A DNA stretch of 64,000 bases from WRHT01 sp031550525 (GTDB taxonomy: Bacteria > Desulfobacterota > Desulfovibrionia > Desulfovibrionales > Desulfovibrionaceae). Positions within the stretch are counted from its first letter, which is position 1, and the number at the start of each line of letters is the position of its first letter. Positions 54,796 to 63,014 of this stretch are shown here, in pieces. A program made the translations under genes and the position numbers. Location: assembly GCA_031550525.1 (NCBI GenBank), contig JAVBON010000026.1:20361-84360 (forward strand), written 5' to 3'. The notes below the pieces were generated by a model. The model saw only the letters and a program-made list of their open reading frames with translations. It had not been told where the DNA came from and searched no databases.

Positions 54796-55422
54796 ATGAA
54801 AGTACTGCTTGTAAACGGCAGCCCGCACCCGCACGGCTGCACCTATACGGCTTTGTCCGAAATGGCGGGCGTGTTCGAGGCAGAGGGCATTGCCACGGAA
54901 ATTGTCCAGGTGGGCACCAAGCCGGTTTCTGGCTGCATAGCCTGCCTTAAGTGCAAAAACGGCTCGGGGCGCTGCGCCATACCGGACGGGGTAAACGAGT
55001 TTATAGACAAGGCGGAAAAGGCCGATGGCTTCGTTTTTGGCTCGCCGGTACATTTTGCAGCGGCCAGCGGGGCCCTTACCTCGTTTTTGGACCGCGCCTT
55101 TTACGCCCCGCCCAGAAGTATTTACCGGCTCAAGCCCGGCGCGGCCATAGTATCCGCCAGAAGGGGCGGCAACACCGCCACCTTTGATCAACTCAACAAA
55201 TACTTCACCATAGCTGAAATGCCGGTAATTTCATCTACCTATTGGAACATGGTGCACGGCCTGAAGGCGGAAGACGTGAAGCAGGATCTGGAAGGCCTGC
55301 GCACCATGCGCGGCCTGGCGCGCAACATGGCCTGGTTTTTGAAGTGCAAGGAGGCCGGGCTGAAAGCCGGAATAAGCGTGCCGGAAAACGAGCCGCCGGT
55401 AGCCACTAACTTTATACGGTAA
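54796..55422 (+). CDS. NADPH-dependent FMN reductase-family flavoprotein
   Basis: A 208-residue flavodoxin-fold protein. The FMN-phosphate loop is VLLVNGSPHPHGCTYTAL at residues 3-20. Cys residues in VSGCIACLKCKNGSGRCAIPD (residues about 45-65) follow the pattern of iron-sulfur flavoproteins, and GFVFGSPVHFAAASGALTSFLDRAFY contacts the flavin. These proteins pass electrons between cofactors in anaerobes, or act as quinone and nitroreductases. The start has GGAGGAGA six bases upstream. It is monocistronic and convergent with the GntR gene, across a composite repeat. Confidence 0.85.
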   Translation: MKVLLVNGSPHPHGCTYTALSEMAGVFEAEGIATEIVQVGTKPVSGCIACLKCKNGSGRCAIPDGVNEFIDKAEKADGFVFGSPVHFAAASGALTSFLDRAFYAPPRSIYRLKPGAAIVSARRGGNTATFDQLNKYFTIAEMPVISSTYWNMVHGLKAEDVKQDLEGLRTMRGLARNMAWFLKCKEAGLKAGISVPENEPPVATNFIR

Positions 55423-55545
55423 AACGGCAAAAGGTTAAGACGGGACAAAGCACAAGGTTTTATTGCTGAAGTTAAACGGCAAGGAAAACAACGCCCGATT
55501 ATGGCAAAAAACTCAAGGTGAGGGCGAAACCAGCTCCGCACTGAT

Positions 55546-55750
55546 GTTGCGGGGTCAAGGGGTTGAAACTTGCAAAGGCCGTGATTCCAACCTGCCATTC
55601 GCGCTAGTTATCTCCTTGGGCTACGCAGTATACGCGCTAGCGCTCAGAGCGACAAGGCGGGCAAAATCCGGCTTGGCCGGTTTTGTATATTCCCGCCGCC
55701 AGAGCGGTCTAAAGCCCAGCACCCCATATCTTATAAATCTGGCTTCACCC
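55546..55750 (+). repeat. Composite 200-bp repeat, copy 2
   Basis: Begins GTTGCGGGGTCAAGGGGTTGAAAC and ends ATCTTATAAATCTGGCTTC, the two ends of repeat A. Between them lies the same insert as in 46541-46739. It fills most of the 369-base gap between two convergent genes. Confidence 0.8.
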
Positions 55751-55791
55751 TTTATGCCTTTCCCTACACTCCGTCAGCGCCTGTCGTGCAA

Positions 55792-56484
55792 CTATGCGGC
55801 AGGCGCTGTAGTATCATTGGCGAGGTATCCGGCCACCAGCCCGGCCGTGCGCTGGTAGTGCCCGGCCAGCAGTTTTTTGGCCTCAGGCGCATTGCGGTCA
55901 AGCACGGCTTTGGCTAAATCTTTGTGTTCCGCATGGGCATCGCGCGGGGTGTTCTCAACGGTTTGCGAGAGCCTACGGTAGCGGTCGGTTTTATCATAAA
56001 GCTGGGCGCAGGTTTGCAGCAGCAGGGGCGAATTGCAGGCGGCTGTAAGGGCGCGGTGAAACTCCAGATGGCGCGATTCCCACAAATCAAACTGCCCCTC
56101 GCCGCCGGGCGTATCGCGCGGGGTAAGGCCAAGGCGGTGCAGGGTGGAGACGATGTTCACCTCCCACTCCGCGTCGCCCAGCTCTATGGATTTTTCAATG
56201 GCCCAGCCTTCCACCTTTATGCGGAACATGGTTATGTCATGCAATTCCGCGCTGGAAAGCAGCGTTACCCTATAGCCGCGGTTGTGCTCAACCTCCACCA
56301 GGCCCGCGTCCACCAGCCGGGTCAAGGCCTCGCGCACGGGTGAGACGCTCATGCCGCACATGTTTTGCAGCATCTGAAAGGGCAAAGCGGCCCCCGGCCC
56401 GAGCGCGCCGTTTAAAATGGCGGTTCTTATAATACTCCAGGCCTGCTCGCTTAAGCTGGACTTGCTGCTTGCGGCTGTATTCAT
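55792..56484 (-). CDS. GntR-family transcription regulator, FCD subfamily
   Basis: A 230-residue regulator. The N-terminal winged helix (IRTAILNGALGPGAALPFQMLQNMCGMSVSPVREALTRLVDAGLV) binds DNA. The C-terminal all-helical FCD domain (DITMFRIKVEGWAIEKSIEL, HLEFHRALTAACNSPLL) binds an organic acid, often with a metal through His residues. The gene is divergent from the CoxG-like gene and the molybdenum hydroxylase operon. A perfect palindrome, AAGTTTCGAAACTT, lies 29 bases upstream of its start, and further TTCGAA palindromes lie at the divergent promoter. It therefore probably represses both, released by the pathway substrate. Confidence 0.9.
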   Translation of the reverse strand: MNTAASSKSSLSEQAWSIIRTAILNGALGPGAALPFQMLQNMCGMSVSPVREALTRLVDAGLVEVEHNRGYRVTLLSSAELHDITMFRIKVEGWAIEKSIELGDAEWEVNIVSTLHRLGLTPRDTPGGEGQFDLWESRHLEFHRALTAACNSPLLLQTCAQLYDKTDRYRRLSQTVENTPRDAHAEHKDLAKAVLDRNAPEAKKLLAGHYQRTAGLVAGYLANDTTAPAA

Positions 56485-56512
56485 CACGCTGCCTTTGTTA
56501 GGAAACGATAAA

Positions 56513-56526
56513 AAGTTTCGAAACTT
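56513..56526. promoter_or_regulatory. TTTCGAAA palindrome, probable GntR operator 1
   Basis: AAGTTTCGAAACTT is a perfect 14-bp palindrome just upstream of the GntR gene, consistent with autoregulation. Confidence 0.6.
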
Positions 56527-56740
56527 ATATGCTAAAATTAACCATGCGCCAAAATAGCATAAAATTCGTTAAAAACACAAGCCTTGACCCTTTAAGTAAA
56601 CATAACTTAACATACTAAAATTAAAAAATAATTAATCCACTAAAAATATTTGTCCCCCACCTGTGCGGCATTTTCGCCAAGGCTCTTAAAATATGTTCAC
56701 CACTACATAACAGCGTGAAATATTATCTGTTTTGGAATAT

Positions 56741-56780
56741 TTTCGAATATATTGACAATTTTCGAAAATAAAAATAATAA
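56741..56780 (+). promoter_or_regulatory. Sigma-70 promoter with operator 2 in the spacer
   Basis: TTGACA (56752-56757) and TAATAA (56775-56780) are 17 bases apart. The spacer holds the perfect palindrome ATTTTCGAAAAT (56758-56769), and a second TTTTCGAA site lies at 56740-56747. A repressor bound here would block polymerase. The promoter drives the genes from 56826. The rest of 56485-56825 is AT-rich and gene-free. Confidence 0.65.
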
Positions 56781-56825
56781 TTGTATTACTTGTTTATTCT
56801 AAAACCTGTGCGGTGTGCTTGATTT

Positions 56826-57362
56826 ATGAAATTGCAAGGCGGATACACATTTGACGCGGGCATTGAAACCGTTTGGGCGCATATTTTCGCCGAAGACGCT
56901 TTCGCCCGCCTCATACCCGGCTGCAAAAACATGGTCAGTACCGCCCCCGGAGAATACGAAGGCCTTATTGCCGTAAACATGGGCCCCATAAAAAACGATT
57001 TTTCCGTATGCTTCAAACTGCGCGATCAAGCCCCGCCGCGCTCCTGCCGCTTTGAAGGCAGGGCCGAAGGCCAGATGGGCGGCGGCGCGGGCAACAGCCT
57101 GTTCACACTTGAAGAGTGCGAGGGCAAAACAAAGCTCCAATATGAGGCGGCATTAACCCTGACCGGCCACCTCAACAAGATAGGGCCGCGCTATGTTGAA
57201 AGCGCGGTAAAAAGCATGATCCAACTGGGCATGCAAAAAATGGAGGAAGAAATAAAGACTGCTGATTTGTTTGGAGGACAAGTTGACGCCCCTAAAAAAC
57301 ACCGGCTGCGGGATTTTTTCCGACTGATAATCCTGTTCGTCAAGGGGCTTAAACGAAATTAA
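56826..57362 (+). CDS. coxG: CoxG-like SRPBCC-family protein
   Basis: A 178-residue protein of the CoxG family (carbon monoxide dehydrogenase subunit G type, SRPBCC fold). Landmarks are LQGGYTFDAGIETVWAHIFAEDAFARLIPGCKNM, GEYEGLIAVNMGPIKNDFSVCFKL and the Gly-rich GRAEGQMGGGAGNSLFTL. CoxG proteins anchor or help assemble molybdenum hydroxylases at the membrane. The C-terminal basic and hydrophobic tail RLRDFFRLIILFVKGLKRN supports membrane attachment. It is the first gene after the operator-bearing promoter, 88 bases before the FAD subunit. The ribosome binding site is weak. Confidence 0.88.
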   Translation: MKLQGGYTFDAGIETVWAHIFAEDAFARLIPGCKNMVSTAPGEYEGLIAVNMGPIKNDFSVCFKLRDQAPPRSCRFEGRAEGQMGGGAGNSLFTLEECEGKTKLQYEAALTLTGHLNKIGPRYVESAVKSMIQLGMQKMEEEIKTADLFGGQVDAPKKHRLRDFFRLIILFVKGLKRN

Positions 57363-57450
57363 GGCAAACGGCTATAACTGCCGCTCCAACACGCGGTTTG
57401 CCAGCCCAATTGCTTAAATGCAACTACCGCCTTGTACCAAGGAGGTTACT

Positions 57451-58269
57451 TTGGCAATCCAATCCATGTACCAACCGGCCAGCCTGGCCGAGGCTGTCGG
57501 CTACCTGACGAAAAACCCCCAGGCTGTTGTCATAGCCGGGGGCACTCTGGCTATTCCACTTATTAACGACGGCATCTCCATGCCCGAGCAACTGCTTAAC
57601 CTGAGCAAAATCGGCCTTTCTTACGTCAAGAAAATGCCGGATTCCCTTATTATAGGCGCTTGCACGCCTCTTTCAAAGCTTATCGCCGAGTGCGACATAC
57701 CCATGCTTTGCCAGGCCGCTTCAAATATAGGAGCCTGGCAAATACGCAACATGGGCACCGCTGCGGGCAACCTGTTCGCGCCGCCCCCCAGCGGCGATTT
57801 GGGCGTGGCCCTGCTGGCCCTTGGCGCAAGCGTAAAGCTTACAGGCCCCAAAGGCTCCCGTACGGTAGCCCTGCAAGACTTTTTTACCGGATACCTCGCC
57901 AACTTGCTCGCGCCTGACGAGCTGGTGGAAGAAATTATCGTGCCCCGCCCCAAAGGCAAATGCGCCTTTATCAAGTACGGGCGGCGCAAGCATAACACCC
58001 CGGCCATAGTGAGCGTTGCGGTTAACGCCGCCCCGGACGGCTTTAAAATAGCCCTGGGCGCTGCCGGAGACTACCCCCTGCGCGCCAAAAAGGCTGAAGC
58101 CGCCCTCTCTGGCAGCCTTAACGACGCCGCAATAGAAAAAGCCGCCGCTCTGGCCGCTGAGGAAAGCTCGCCCTTTACCGATGCCATCGCCACAGAGGAA
58201 TACAGAAGACTCATGGTGCGCGAGTTCGTAAAACGCGCCCTGAACCAGATTGCCGGCAAGGAGAATTAA
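57451..58269 (+). CDS. Molybdenum hydroxylase FAD-binding subunit
   Basis: A 272-residue FAD subunit of the xanthine dehydrogenase/CO dehydrogenase family (CoxM/NdhF type). The FAD loops are VVIAGGTLAIPLIND near residue 29 and IRNMGTAAGNLFAPPPSGD near residue 100. It carries electrons from the iron-sulfur subunit to an external acceptor. The start is the TTG at 57451, preferred because AAGGAGG lies five bases before it; the upstream ATG at 57418 has no such site. It is followed immediately by the 2Fe-2S subunit gene, whose start lies one base past its stop. Confidence 0.88.
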   Translation: MAIQSMYQPASLAEAVGYLTKNPQAVVIAGGTLAIPLINDGISMPEQLLNLSKIGLSYVKKMPDSLIIGACTPLSKLIAECDIPMLCQAASNIGAWQIRNMGTAAGNLFAPPPSGDLGVALLALGASVKLTGPKGSRTVALQDFFTGYLANLLAPDELVEEIIVPRPKGKCAFIKYGRRKHNTPAIVSVAVNAAPDGFKIALGAAGDYPLRAKKAEAALSGSLNDAAIEKAAALAAEESSPFTDAIATEEYRRLMVREFVKRALNQIAGKEN

Positions 58270-58270
58270 G

Positions 58271-58744
58271 ATGTCCGCCTCAATAGTATCATTCGAACTC
58301 AACGGAAAGGTGGAACAGGTTATTGCCGAGCCGCTCCTTACTCTTAAAACCGTGCTGCGCGACAAACTTGGCAAGGTAGGCACCAAAGAAGGCTGCAACC
58401 AGGGCGGCTGCGGCGCTTGCACCGTGCTGGTGGAAGGCGAGCCCGTGCTATCCTGCCTTTTGCCCATCCAGAATGTGGAAGGCAAAAAGGTGCTCACCAT
58501 AGAAGGCCTGCAAAAAAACGGCAAAATTCACGCCTTGCAGCAGTCTTTTCACGACAACTTCGCCAGCCAGTGCGGGCATTGCACCCCCGGCATGATCATG
58601 GTGCTTTACGCCCTGCTGCAAAAAAGCCCCAAACCCTCGCGCGATGAAATAATCATGGCGCTCAGCGGCAACCACTGCCGCTGCACCGGCTATCAGCCCA
58701 TTATCGAAGCCGTGGAAAAATTAACCGCCGGAAGCGAGGTGTAG
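58271..58744 (+). CDS. Molybdenum hydroxylase 2Fe-2S subunit
   Basis: A 157-residue subunit with two [2Fe-2S] clusters. The plant-ferredoxin-like site is GCNQGGCGACTVLVEG..LSC. The second cluster uses CGHCTPGMIM and NHCRCTGYQPI. It relays electrons from the molybdenum centre to FAD. The start has AAGGAG eight bases upstream. The next gene begins one base after its stop. Length matches CoxS, XdhC and NdhS subunits (about 150-165). Confidence 0.93.
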   Translation: MSASIVSFELNGKVEQVIAEPLLTLKTVLRDKLGKVGTKEGCNQGGCGACTVLVEGEPVLSCLLPIQNVEGKKVLTIEGLQKNGKIHALQQSFHDNFASQCGHCTPGMIMVLYALLQKSPKPSRDEIIMALSGNHCRCTGYQPIIEAVEKLTAGSEV

Positions 58745-58745
58745 C

Positions 58746-60107
58746 ATGTCCAACCAAAACAAACCCCTCTCCAAAGAAGAACGCCAGTACAAGGTTGTGG
58801 GCCAGCCCGTGCCCAGCCGCCTAGGCCTGGGCAACGTTACCGGCGGAACAGTCTTTTTCCACGATAACGTCATACCCGGCAAGGCTTACCTCAAGTGCGC
58901 CCGCAGCCCCATATCCCACGGCAATATCATAAGCATAGACACCAGCGCGGCGGAGAAAATGCCCGGCGTGCTGGCCGTGCTCACCCACAAAGACGTGCCC
59001 AAAAACTACTACGCCACCCTCTGCCTTATAGGCGTGGAGCCGGACGACGAGCCCGTGCTGGCCGATAAAAAGGTGCTGTACGAAGGCGAGCCCATAGTAG
59101 CCATTATTGCGGAAACTGAAATGCAGGCCATGGCCGCCGCCGCAAAAGTTAAAGTGGAACTTGAAGAACTGGAACCGCTGCTGGACGTGGAAGAAGCCAT
59201 GAAGCCAGGCGCGCCCATTATCAAGCCATGGGGCACCGCCACCAACTACTTTGTGTACGAAGGCCACCACTGCCGCCGCGTGGTGCACGGCGACGTTGAT
59301 AAAGCCCTGGCCGAAGCTGACTACATTGTGGAAGGCAAGTACGAAATGAGCCCCATAGAGCACGCCCCCTCCGAAACCACAGGGTGCGTGGCCGTGCCTC
59401 AGCCAGACGGGCGCATAACCGTATACACCAACACCCAGGCCATTTACTTCACCCTCGACAACACCGCGCTCATACTGCAAGTGCCCTTTAACAAGCTGCA
59501 CTTCATAGGCGGTACCGTGGGCGGCGGCTTTGGCGGCAAGTGCGACGTAATAGTCGAGCCTCTGGCCTGCCTTGGCGCAATGAGAACAGGCCGTCCCGTT
59601 GAATACAAGTTCAGCCGCGAGGAAGAAATGCGCGTATCCAACCCGCGCTCGGCCTGGCGCATCTACTACAAAGACGGCGTTATGAAAGACGGCCGCATAG
59701 TAGCGCGCAAAGTCACATCCTACGCCGATTCCGGCGCTTATGTGCGCCACACCACCTATGCGGTGACCAAACAGGCGGCCAGCGCCTGCGGCCCTTACTT
59801 TGTGCCCAATTTCCGCTACGAAGGGCACTGCGTATACACCAACCACATGCCCAGCAGCCCCTTCCGCGGGTTCGGGGTAACGCCGGTTTCCTACGCCATC
59901 GAATGCCAGATGGACAAAATAGCCCGCACTCTGGGCATGGACCCGTGGGAAATACGCTTTATCAACGCCTACCACGACGGCGACGAAAAGCCGCATAAAA
60001 AGAAAACGGAAGACGCGGCCCTCATTGAAGTAATGCAGGCCGCCGCGAAAATGACCGGCCACGAGTTGCCGGAAAAATTCAAAAAAATGTCTTCATCGGC
60101 CAGGTAG
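58746..60107 (+). CDS. Molybdenum hydroxylase large subunit, N-terminal part (NdhL-like)
   Basis: A 453-residue protein equal to the first half of a xanthine dehydrogenase-type catalytic subunit. It has VVGQPVPSRLGLGNVTGGTVFFHD, the molybdopterin-contacting GGTVGGGFGGKCDVIVEPLA, and SSPFRGFGVTPVSYA. It stops after KKMSSSAR, where a one-piece subunit would continue. The continuation is a separate gene nine bases downstream. The sizes (about 50 and 37 kDa) match the NdhL and NdhM subunits of Eubacterium barkeri nicotinate dehydrogenase, from which I infer the same architecture but not the same substrate. Confidence 0.87.
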   Translation: MSNQNKPLSKEERQYKVVGQPVPSRLGLGNVTGGTVFFHDNVIPGKAYLKCARSPISHGNIISIDTSAAEKMPGVLAVLTHKDVPKNYYATLCLIGVEPDDEPVLADKKVLYEGEPIVAIIAETEMQAMAAAAKVKVELEELEPLLDVEEAMKPGAPIIKPWGTATNYFVYEGHHCRRVVHGDVDKALAEADYIVEGKYEMSPIEHAPSETTGCVAVPQPDGRITVYTNTQAIYFTLDNTALILQVPFNKLHFIGGTVGGGFGGKCDVIVEPLACLGAMRTGRPVEYKFSREEEMRVSNPRSAWRIYYKDGVMKDGRIVARKVTSYADSGAYVRHTTYAVTKQAASACGPYFVPNFRYEGHCVYTNHMPSSPFRGFGVTPVSYAIECQMDKIARTLGMDPWEIRFINAYHDGDEKPHKKKTEDAALIEVMQAAAKMTGHELPEKFKKMSSSAR

Positions 60108-60116
60108 GAGGATATA

Positions 60117-61127
60117 ATGGCGATTTTGAAAGGAAAAGGAATAGCCGCCGTTAACTATCCGGCCGGCATGAACCTGGGCGGCGACCCCACCCAGGCCCTG
60201 TTGCATATGTCCACCACCGGCTCGTTTTTCGTCAACCTGTCCAGCACAGATCTGGGGCAGGGCCTTAAAACCGTTATAGCGCAGCTGGTGGCCGAAACTC
60301 TGGAAGTACCCTTTGAAAACGTGCGCGTGAACACCGCCAACACCGACAGCGGCCCCCACTGCATGGGCACCTTCGCCAGCCGCGCCACCCACCGCGCGGG
60401 CAACGCGGCCATTCTGGCCGCCCGCGAGGCCAAAGAAGTAATGTTTGAAGTGGCCGGGCTGGAACTGGGCGTGCCGCCCTACGAAGTAGTCTCCGACCAC
60501 AAAGGTAACCTGCACGTCAAAGGCGACCCCTCCCGCTCCATCTCACTGGTGGATATGGGCCTCAAAGCCCACTTCAAACACGGCAAAATGGTGGCCGGGC
60601 GCGGCATTTACATGAAGTCCCTCAGCCCCGTAAACCCCGAAACCGGCGAGATGGACCCCGACTCCACCATGTCGCACGCCTGCACCGTGGCGGAGGTGGA
60701 AGTAGACACCGCCACCGGACAGGTTAAAGTAACCAGCCTTAAAAGCGCCTACGACTGCGGCATAGTAATCAACCCCAAACTGGTGGAAGGCCAGATCGTG
60801 GGCGGCTCCTTCATGGGCATGGCCCACGCCCTGTACGAAACCACCGACCCCTATTACCCCGATACGGCCTACCGCTCGCGCAGCTATTCCGACTACATTC
60901 TGCCCGGCCCAGCCGAGCTGCCGGTTATAGAATGCATGACCATAGAGGCCGTGCCCTCCAGCAACGGCCCCTGCGGCGCCAAAAGCATAGGCGAAATGAC
61001 GGCCAACTCCCCTATTCCGGCCATAATTAACGCCATAGCCGACGCCATAGGCGTGCACATAACCTGCCTGCCCATCACACCCGAAAAGGTGCTGAAGGCC
61101 ATACGCGAAAAGGAAGCCCTTAATTAA
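60117..61127 (+). CDS. Molybdenum hydroxylase large subunit, C-terminal part (NdhM-like)
   Basis: A 336-residue protein equal to the second half of the catalytic subunit. It has NLSSTDLGQGLKTVIAQL, MGTFASRATHRAGNAA, YDCGIVINPKLVEGQIVGG and GPCGAKSIGEMTANSPIPAI. In the last, the Glu of GAKxxGE is the proton-accepting active-site residue. It has its own AGGAGG ribosome binding site and ATG, so the split from the previous gene is real and not a sequencing error. Together they make the molybdenum catalytic unit that would hydroxylate a heterocycle or related substrate. Confidence 0.88.
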   Translation: MAILKGKGIAAVNYPAGMNLGGDPTQALLHMSTTGSFFVNLSSTDLGQGLKTVIAQLVAETLEVPFENVRVNTANTDSGPHCMGTFASRATHRAGNAAILAAREAKEVMFEVAGLELGVPPYEVVSDHKGNLHVKGDPSRSISLVDMGLKAHFKHGKMVAGRGIYMKSLSPVNPETGEMDPDSTMSHACTVAEVEVDTATGQVKVTSLKSAYDCGIVINPKLVEGQIVGGSFMGMAHALYETTDPYYPDTAYRSRSYSDYILPGPAELPVIECMTIEAVPSSNGPCGAKSIGEMTANSPIPAIINAIADAIGVHITCLPITPEKVLKAIREKEALN

Positions 61128-61132
61128 ACTCT

Positions 61133-61187
61133 GTTGCCGCGAAAAGGTTTTTTACGCGCACAACTGGTAAAAAACCTTCGCGGCAAC
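61133..61187 (+). terminator. Long hairpin after the molybdenum hydroxylase genes
   Basis: GTTGCCGCGAAAAGGTTTTTTAC pairs with GTAAAAAACCTTCGCGGCAAC with a small bulge. It could attenuate transcription into the downstream genes. Confidence 0.65.
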
Positions 61188-61321
61188 AAAATCACTGGCA
61201 AATATGGCCGCATGCCGCTCCCAATACGGCAAAACGGCGGCGGGCGCGGCAATTACATGAAATACACCCGCACGTATCAAAACAGTGACCGTTAAAACCC
61301 AAAACCACAAAGGACCAAAAA

Positions 61322-61609
61322 ATGCTCCTGGCAATATCAAAATACCTTAAAACCGGCGACGCGCTGGCCGAACTCCTGCCCCCGCACCGCGCCTTTCTGG
61401 ACGAATGCTACAAACAAGGCGCTCTCATCTTCTCCGGACCCCTTGCCAGCAAAAAAGGCGGCATACTGCTCGCCAAACTGGCTACCGAAGAAGAATTCAA
61501 AGCCCTGCTGGCCCGCGACCCGCTGGTGCTGGAAAAAGCCGCCCAGTACGACATTATAGAATTCACGCCCTCCAAGTACGATCAGGCCTTTGCCGCGTTG
61601 GTGAAGTAG
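61322..61609 (+). CDS. YciI-like protein
   Basis: A 95-residue YciI-family protein (ferredoxin-like fold). It shows PPHRAFLDECYKQGALIFSGPLASKKGGILLAKLATEEEFKALLARDP, with the conserved His in PPHRAF and the Asp in RDP that form the presumed active site. Family members are encoded with aromatic-catabolic genes and act as small hydrolases or isomerases (muconolactone isomerase-like). The ATG has AAAGGA a few bases upstream. Its place between hydroxylase and hydrolase genes suggests it acts on a ring-cleavage or lactone intermediate, which is inference. Confidence 0.85.
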   Translation: MLLAISKYLKTGDALAELLPPHRAFLDECYKQGALIFSGPLASKKGGILLAKLATEEEFKALLARDPLVLEKAAQYDIIEFTPSKYDQAFAALVK

Positions 61610-61641
61610 CCAGATGCGGGGAAAGGCATAGAGGACTAAGA

Positions 61642-61776
61642 CAGATTTATAAGATCTGGGCTCCGCCCAGGCCCGCAAGGGGCCGTGGAAAGAGCATTGC
61701 CACAAGTTGTGCCTCGTTTTCGCCCATCAGTGCTAAATTGTTTAGCTTGGGCGAAGCGAGCTACACCTTGACCCCG
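61642..61776 (-). repeat. Repeat A remnant with inserted sequence
   Basis: AAGATCTGGGCTCCGCCCAGGCCCGCAAGGGG matches the inverted tail and middle of repeat A, and CCTTGACCCCGTGAC near 61764 its head. About 75 unrelated bases (GGAAAGAGCATTGCCACAAGTTG...) lie between. Confidence 0.6.
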
Positions 61777-61800
61777 TGACTAGGGTTAAAATGGGGGGGG

Positions 61801-61923
61801 GTGCACCATAAATTTGGTACAGGCAATGAAGTGGCTTTTTTGGGCATAAGCCAAAGCTTTATCTACAAAGCGGAACAAGCCCTTCTTGCCACGCAACATA
61901 TGGACGACCCTTTCTTAAACTAG
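61801..61923 (+). pseudogene. Short unexplained open frame, possible gene remnant
   Basis: GTG at 61801 opens a 40-codon frame (VHHKFGTGNEVAFLG..MDDPFLN) that ends in TAG and is less GC-biased than the surrounding repeats. A poly-G run precedes it and there is no ribosome binding site. It may be the end of a lost gene. I recognise no family. Confidence 0.25.
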
Positions 61924-61953
61924 CTAGATCTTTAGCCACCCAATTGCGGGATT

Positions 61954-62058
61954 CCAAAGGGGTTCACAATTCCGCAGGAAAGCGGAATTAGACGCCGGAA
62001 TGAAATGACGGCGCCCCGGAGGGGTGAGCCGCAGGACGCGGCGAATCAACCCCTTTGG
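61954..62058. repeat. Repeat B with perfect 11-bp inverted ends
   Basis: CCAAAGGGGTT (61954-61964) and AACCCCTTTGG (62048-62058) are exact inverted repeats. The interior begins with the hairpin AATTCCGC-AGGAAA-GCGGAATT. Copies without clear inverted ends lie at 48080-48162 and within 11970-12050. Confidence 0.75.
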
Positions 62059-62114
62059 CCGCCGGAGGCAAAATACGATCTGATGTATTCTCGTGCCTTT
62101 AAAAGGAAAAACAC

Positions 62115-62999
62115 ATGAAACAAATTATCGATTCACACTTTCACGTCTGGCGGCCCAAAGACAACCCGTGGCTGGAAGGCCCCATGGTGCCGCGCATATT
62201 CGGTCCCTACGAATCCATAAAACGCGACTACCTTATGCCGGAATACCTCTCCGACATCTCCGGCTCGGGCATAGTCAAATCCGTTTACGTGCAGACCAAC
62301 TGGGCCAAAGAGGATTACGAGCGCGAAGCCAAATGGCTTTCGGATCTGGCGGCGGAAACCGGCACCCCCTGCGGTATTGTGGCTTTTACCGATATGTCCG
62401 TGCCCGACGCGCGGGAGCAGCTTGACCGCCTGGCCAAATACCCGCTGGTGCGCGGCGTGCGCATGCAGTTGCACTGGCACCAGAACTCTAACTTCCGCTT
62501 CGCGCCCTCCGAAGGCGAGGTGCTTTCGGAAAACGTGCGTAAAAACGTGGCACGCCTTAAAGACTACGGCTATTCCTTCGATTTGCAACTCTTCCCCAGC
62601 CAGATGAAAATGGGCGCGCAACTGGTGCGCGAAAACCCCGCCACCAACTTCATAATGACCCACGCGGGCATGCTCACCGGCCATTCCGCCCAAGAAAAAG
62701 AGGCCTGGCGGCAAGGGCTTGCGGAGTTCGCGGGCCTGGCCAACTTCTACACGAAGCTCTCCGGCCAGGGTACCTTCATACACAAGGTCGATAAAGAGTT
62801 TCTTGAATACGTCATCGGCTCGTGCATTGAAATTCTGGGCAGCTCCCACCTGATGTTCGGCTCCAACTTCCCCGTGGAGAAAATCTGGACCGACTTCCCA
62901 GGCCTTATAGAAACTTACAAATCCATAATCAGCGCGCGGTTTCCCCAAGCTTGGGACGACATTTTCTGGAACACCGCCACCAAAGTATACCGCGTGTAA
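62115..62999 (+). CDS. Amidohydrolase family 2 (TIM-barrel) hydrolase
   Basis: A 294-residue metal-dependent hydrolase of the amidohydrolase 2 family. Landmarks are IIDSHFHVWRPKDNPW (metal-binding His-x-His), VRGVRMQLHWHQN, FIMTHAGMLTG (metal His) and LMFGSNFPVEKIW (conserved Asn/Pro near the metal Asp position). The family includes lactonases and decarboxylases that act after ring hydroxylation or cleavage. The gene shares direction with the molybdenum hydroxylase operon and precedes the FAH gene by 15 bases. AAAGGA precedes the ATG. Confidence 0.88.
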   Translation: MKQIIDSHFHVWRPKDNPWLEGPMVPRIFGPYESIKRDYLMPEYLSDISGSGIVKSVYVQTNWAKEDYEREAKWLSDLAAETGTPCGIVAFTDMSVPDAREQLDRLAKYPLVRGVRMQLHWHQNSNFRFAPSEGEVLSENVRKNVARLKDYGYSFDLQLFPSQMKMGAQLVRENPATNFIMTHAGMLTGHSAQEKEAWRQGLAEFAGLANFYTKLSGQGTFIHKVDKEFLEYVIGSCIEILGSSHLMFGSNFPVEKIWTDFPGLIETYKSIISARFPQAWDDIFWNTATKVYRV

Positions 63000-63014
63000 C
63001 GCAGGAGAGCATAT

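Noticed and set aside
60093..60125. Frameshift in the molybdenum hydroxylase large subunit
   Set aside because: The second part has its own AGGAGG and ATG, and the split coincides with the known NdhL/NdhM division.
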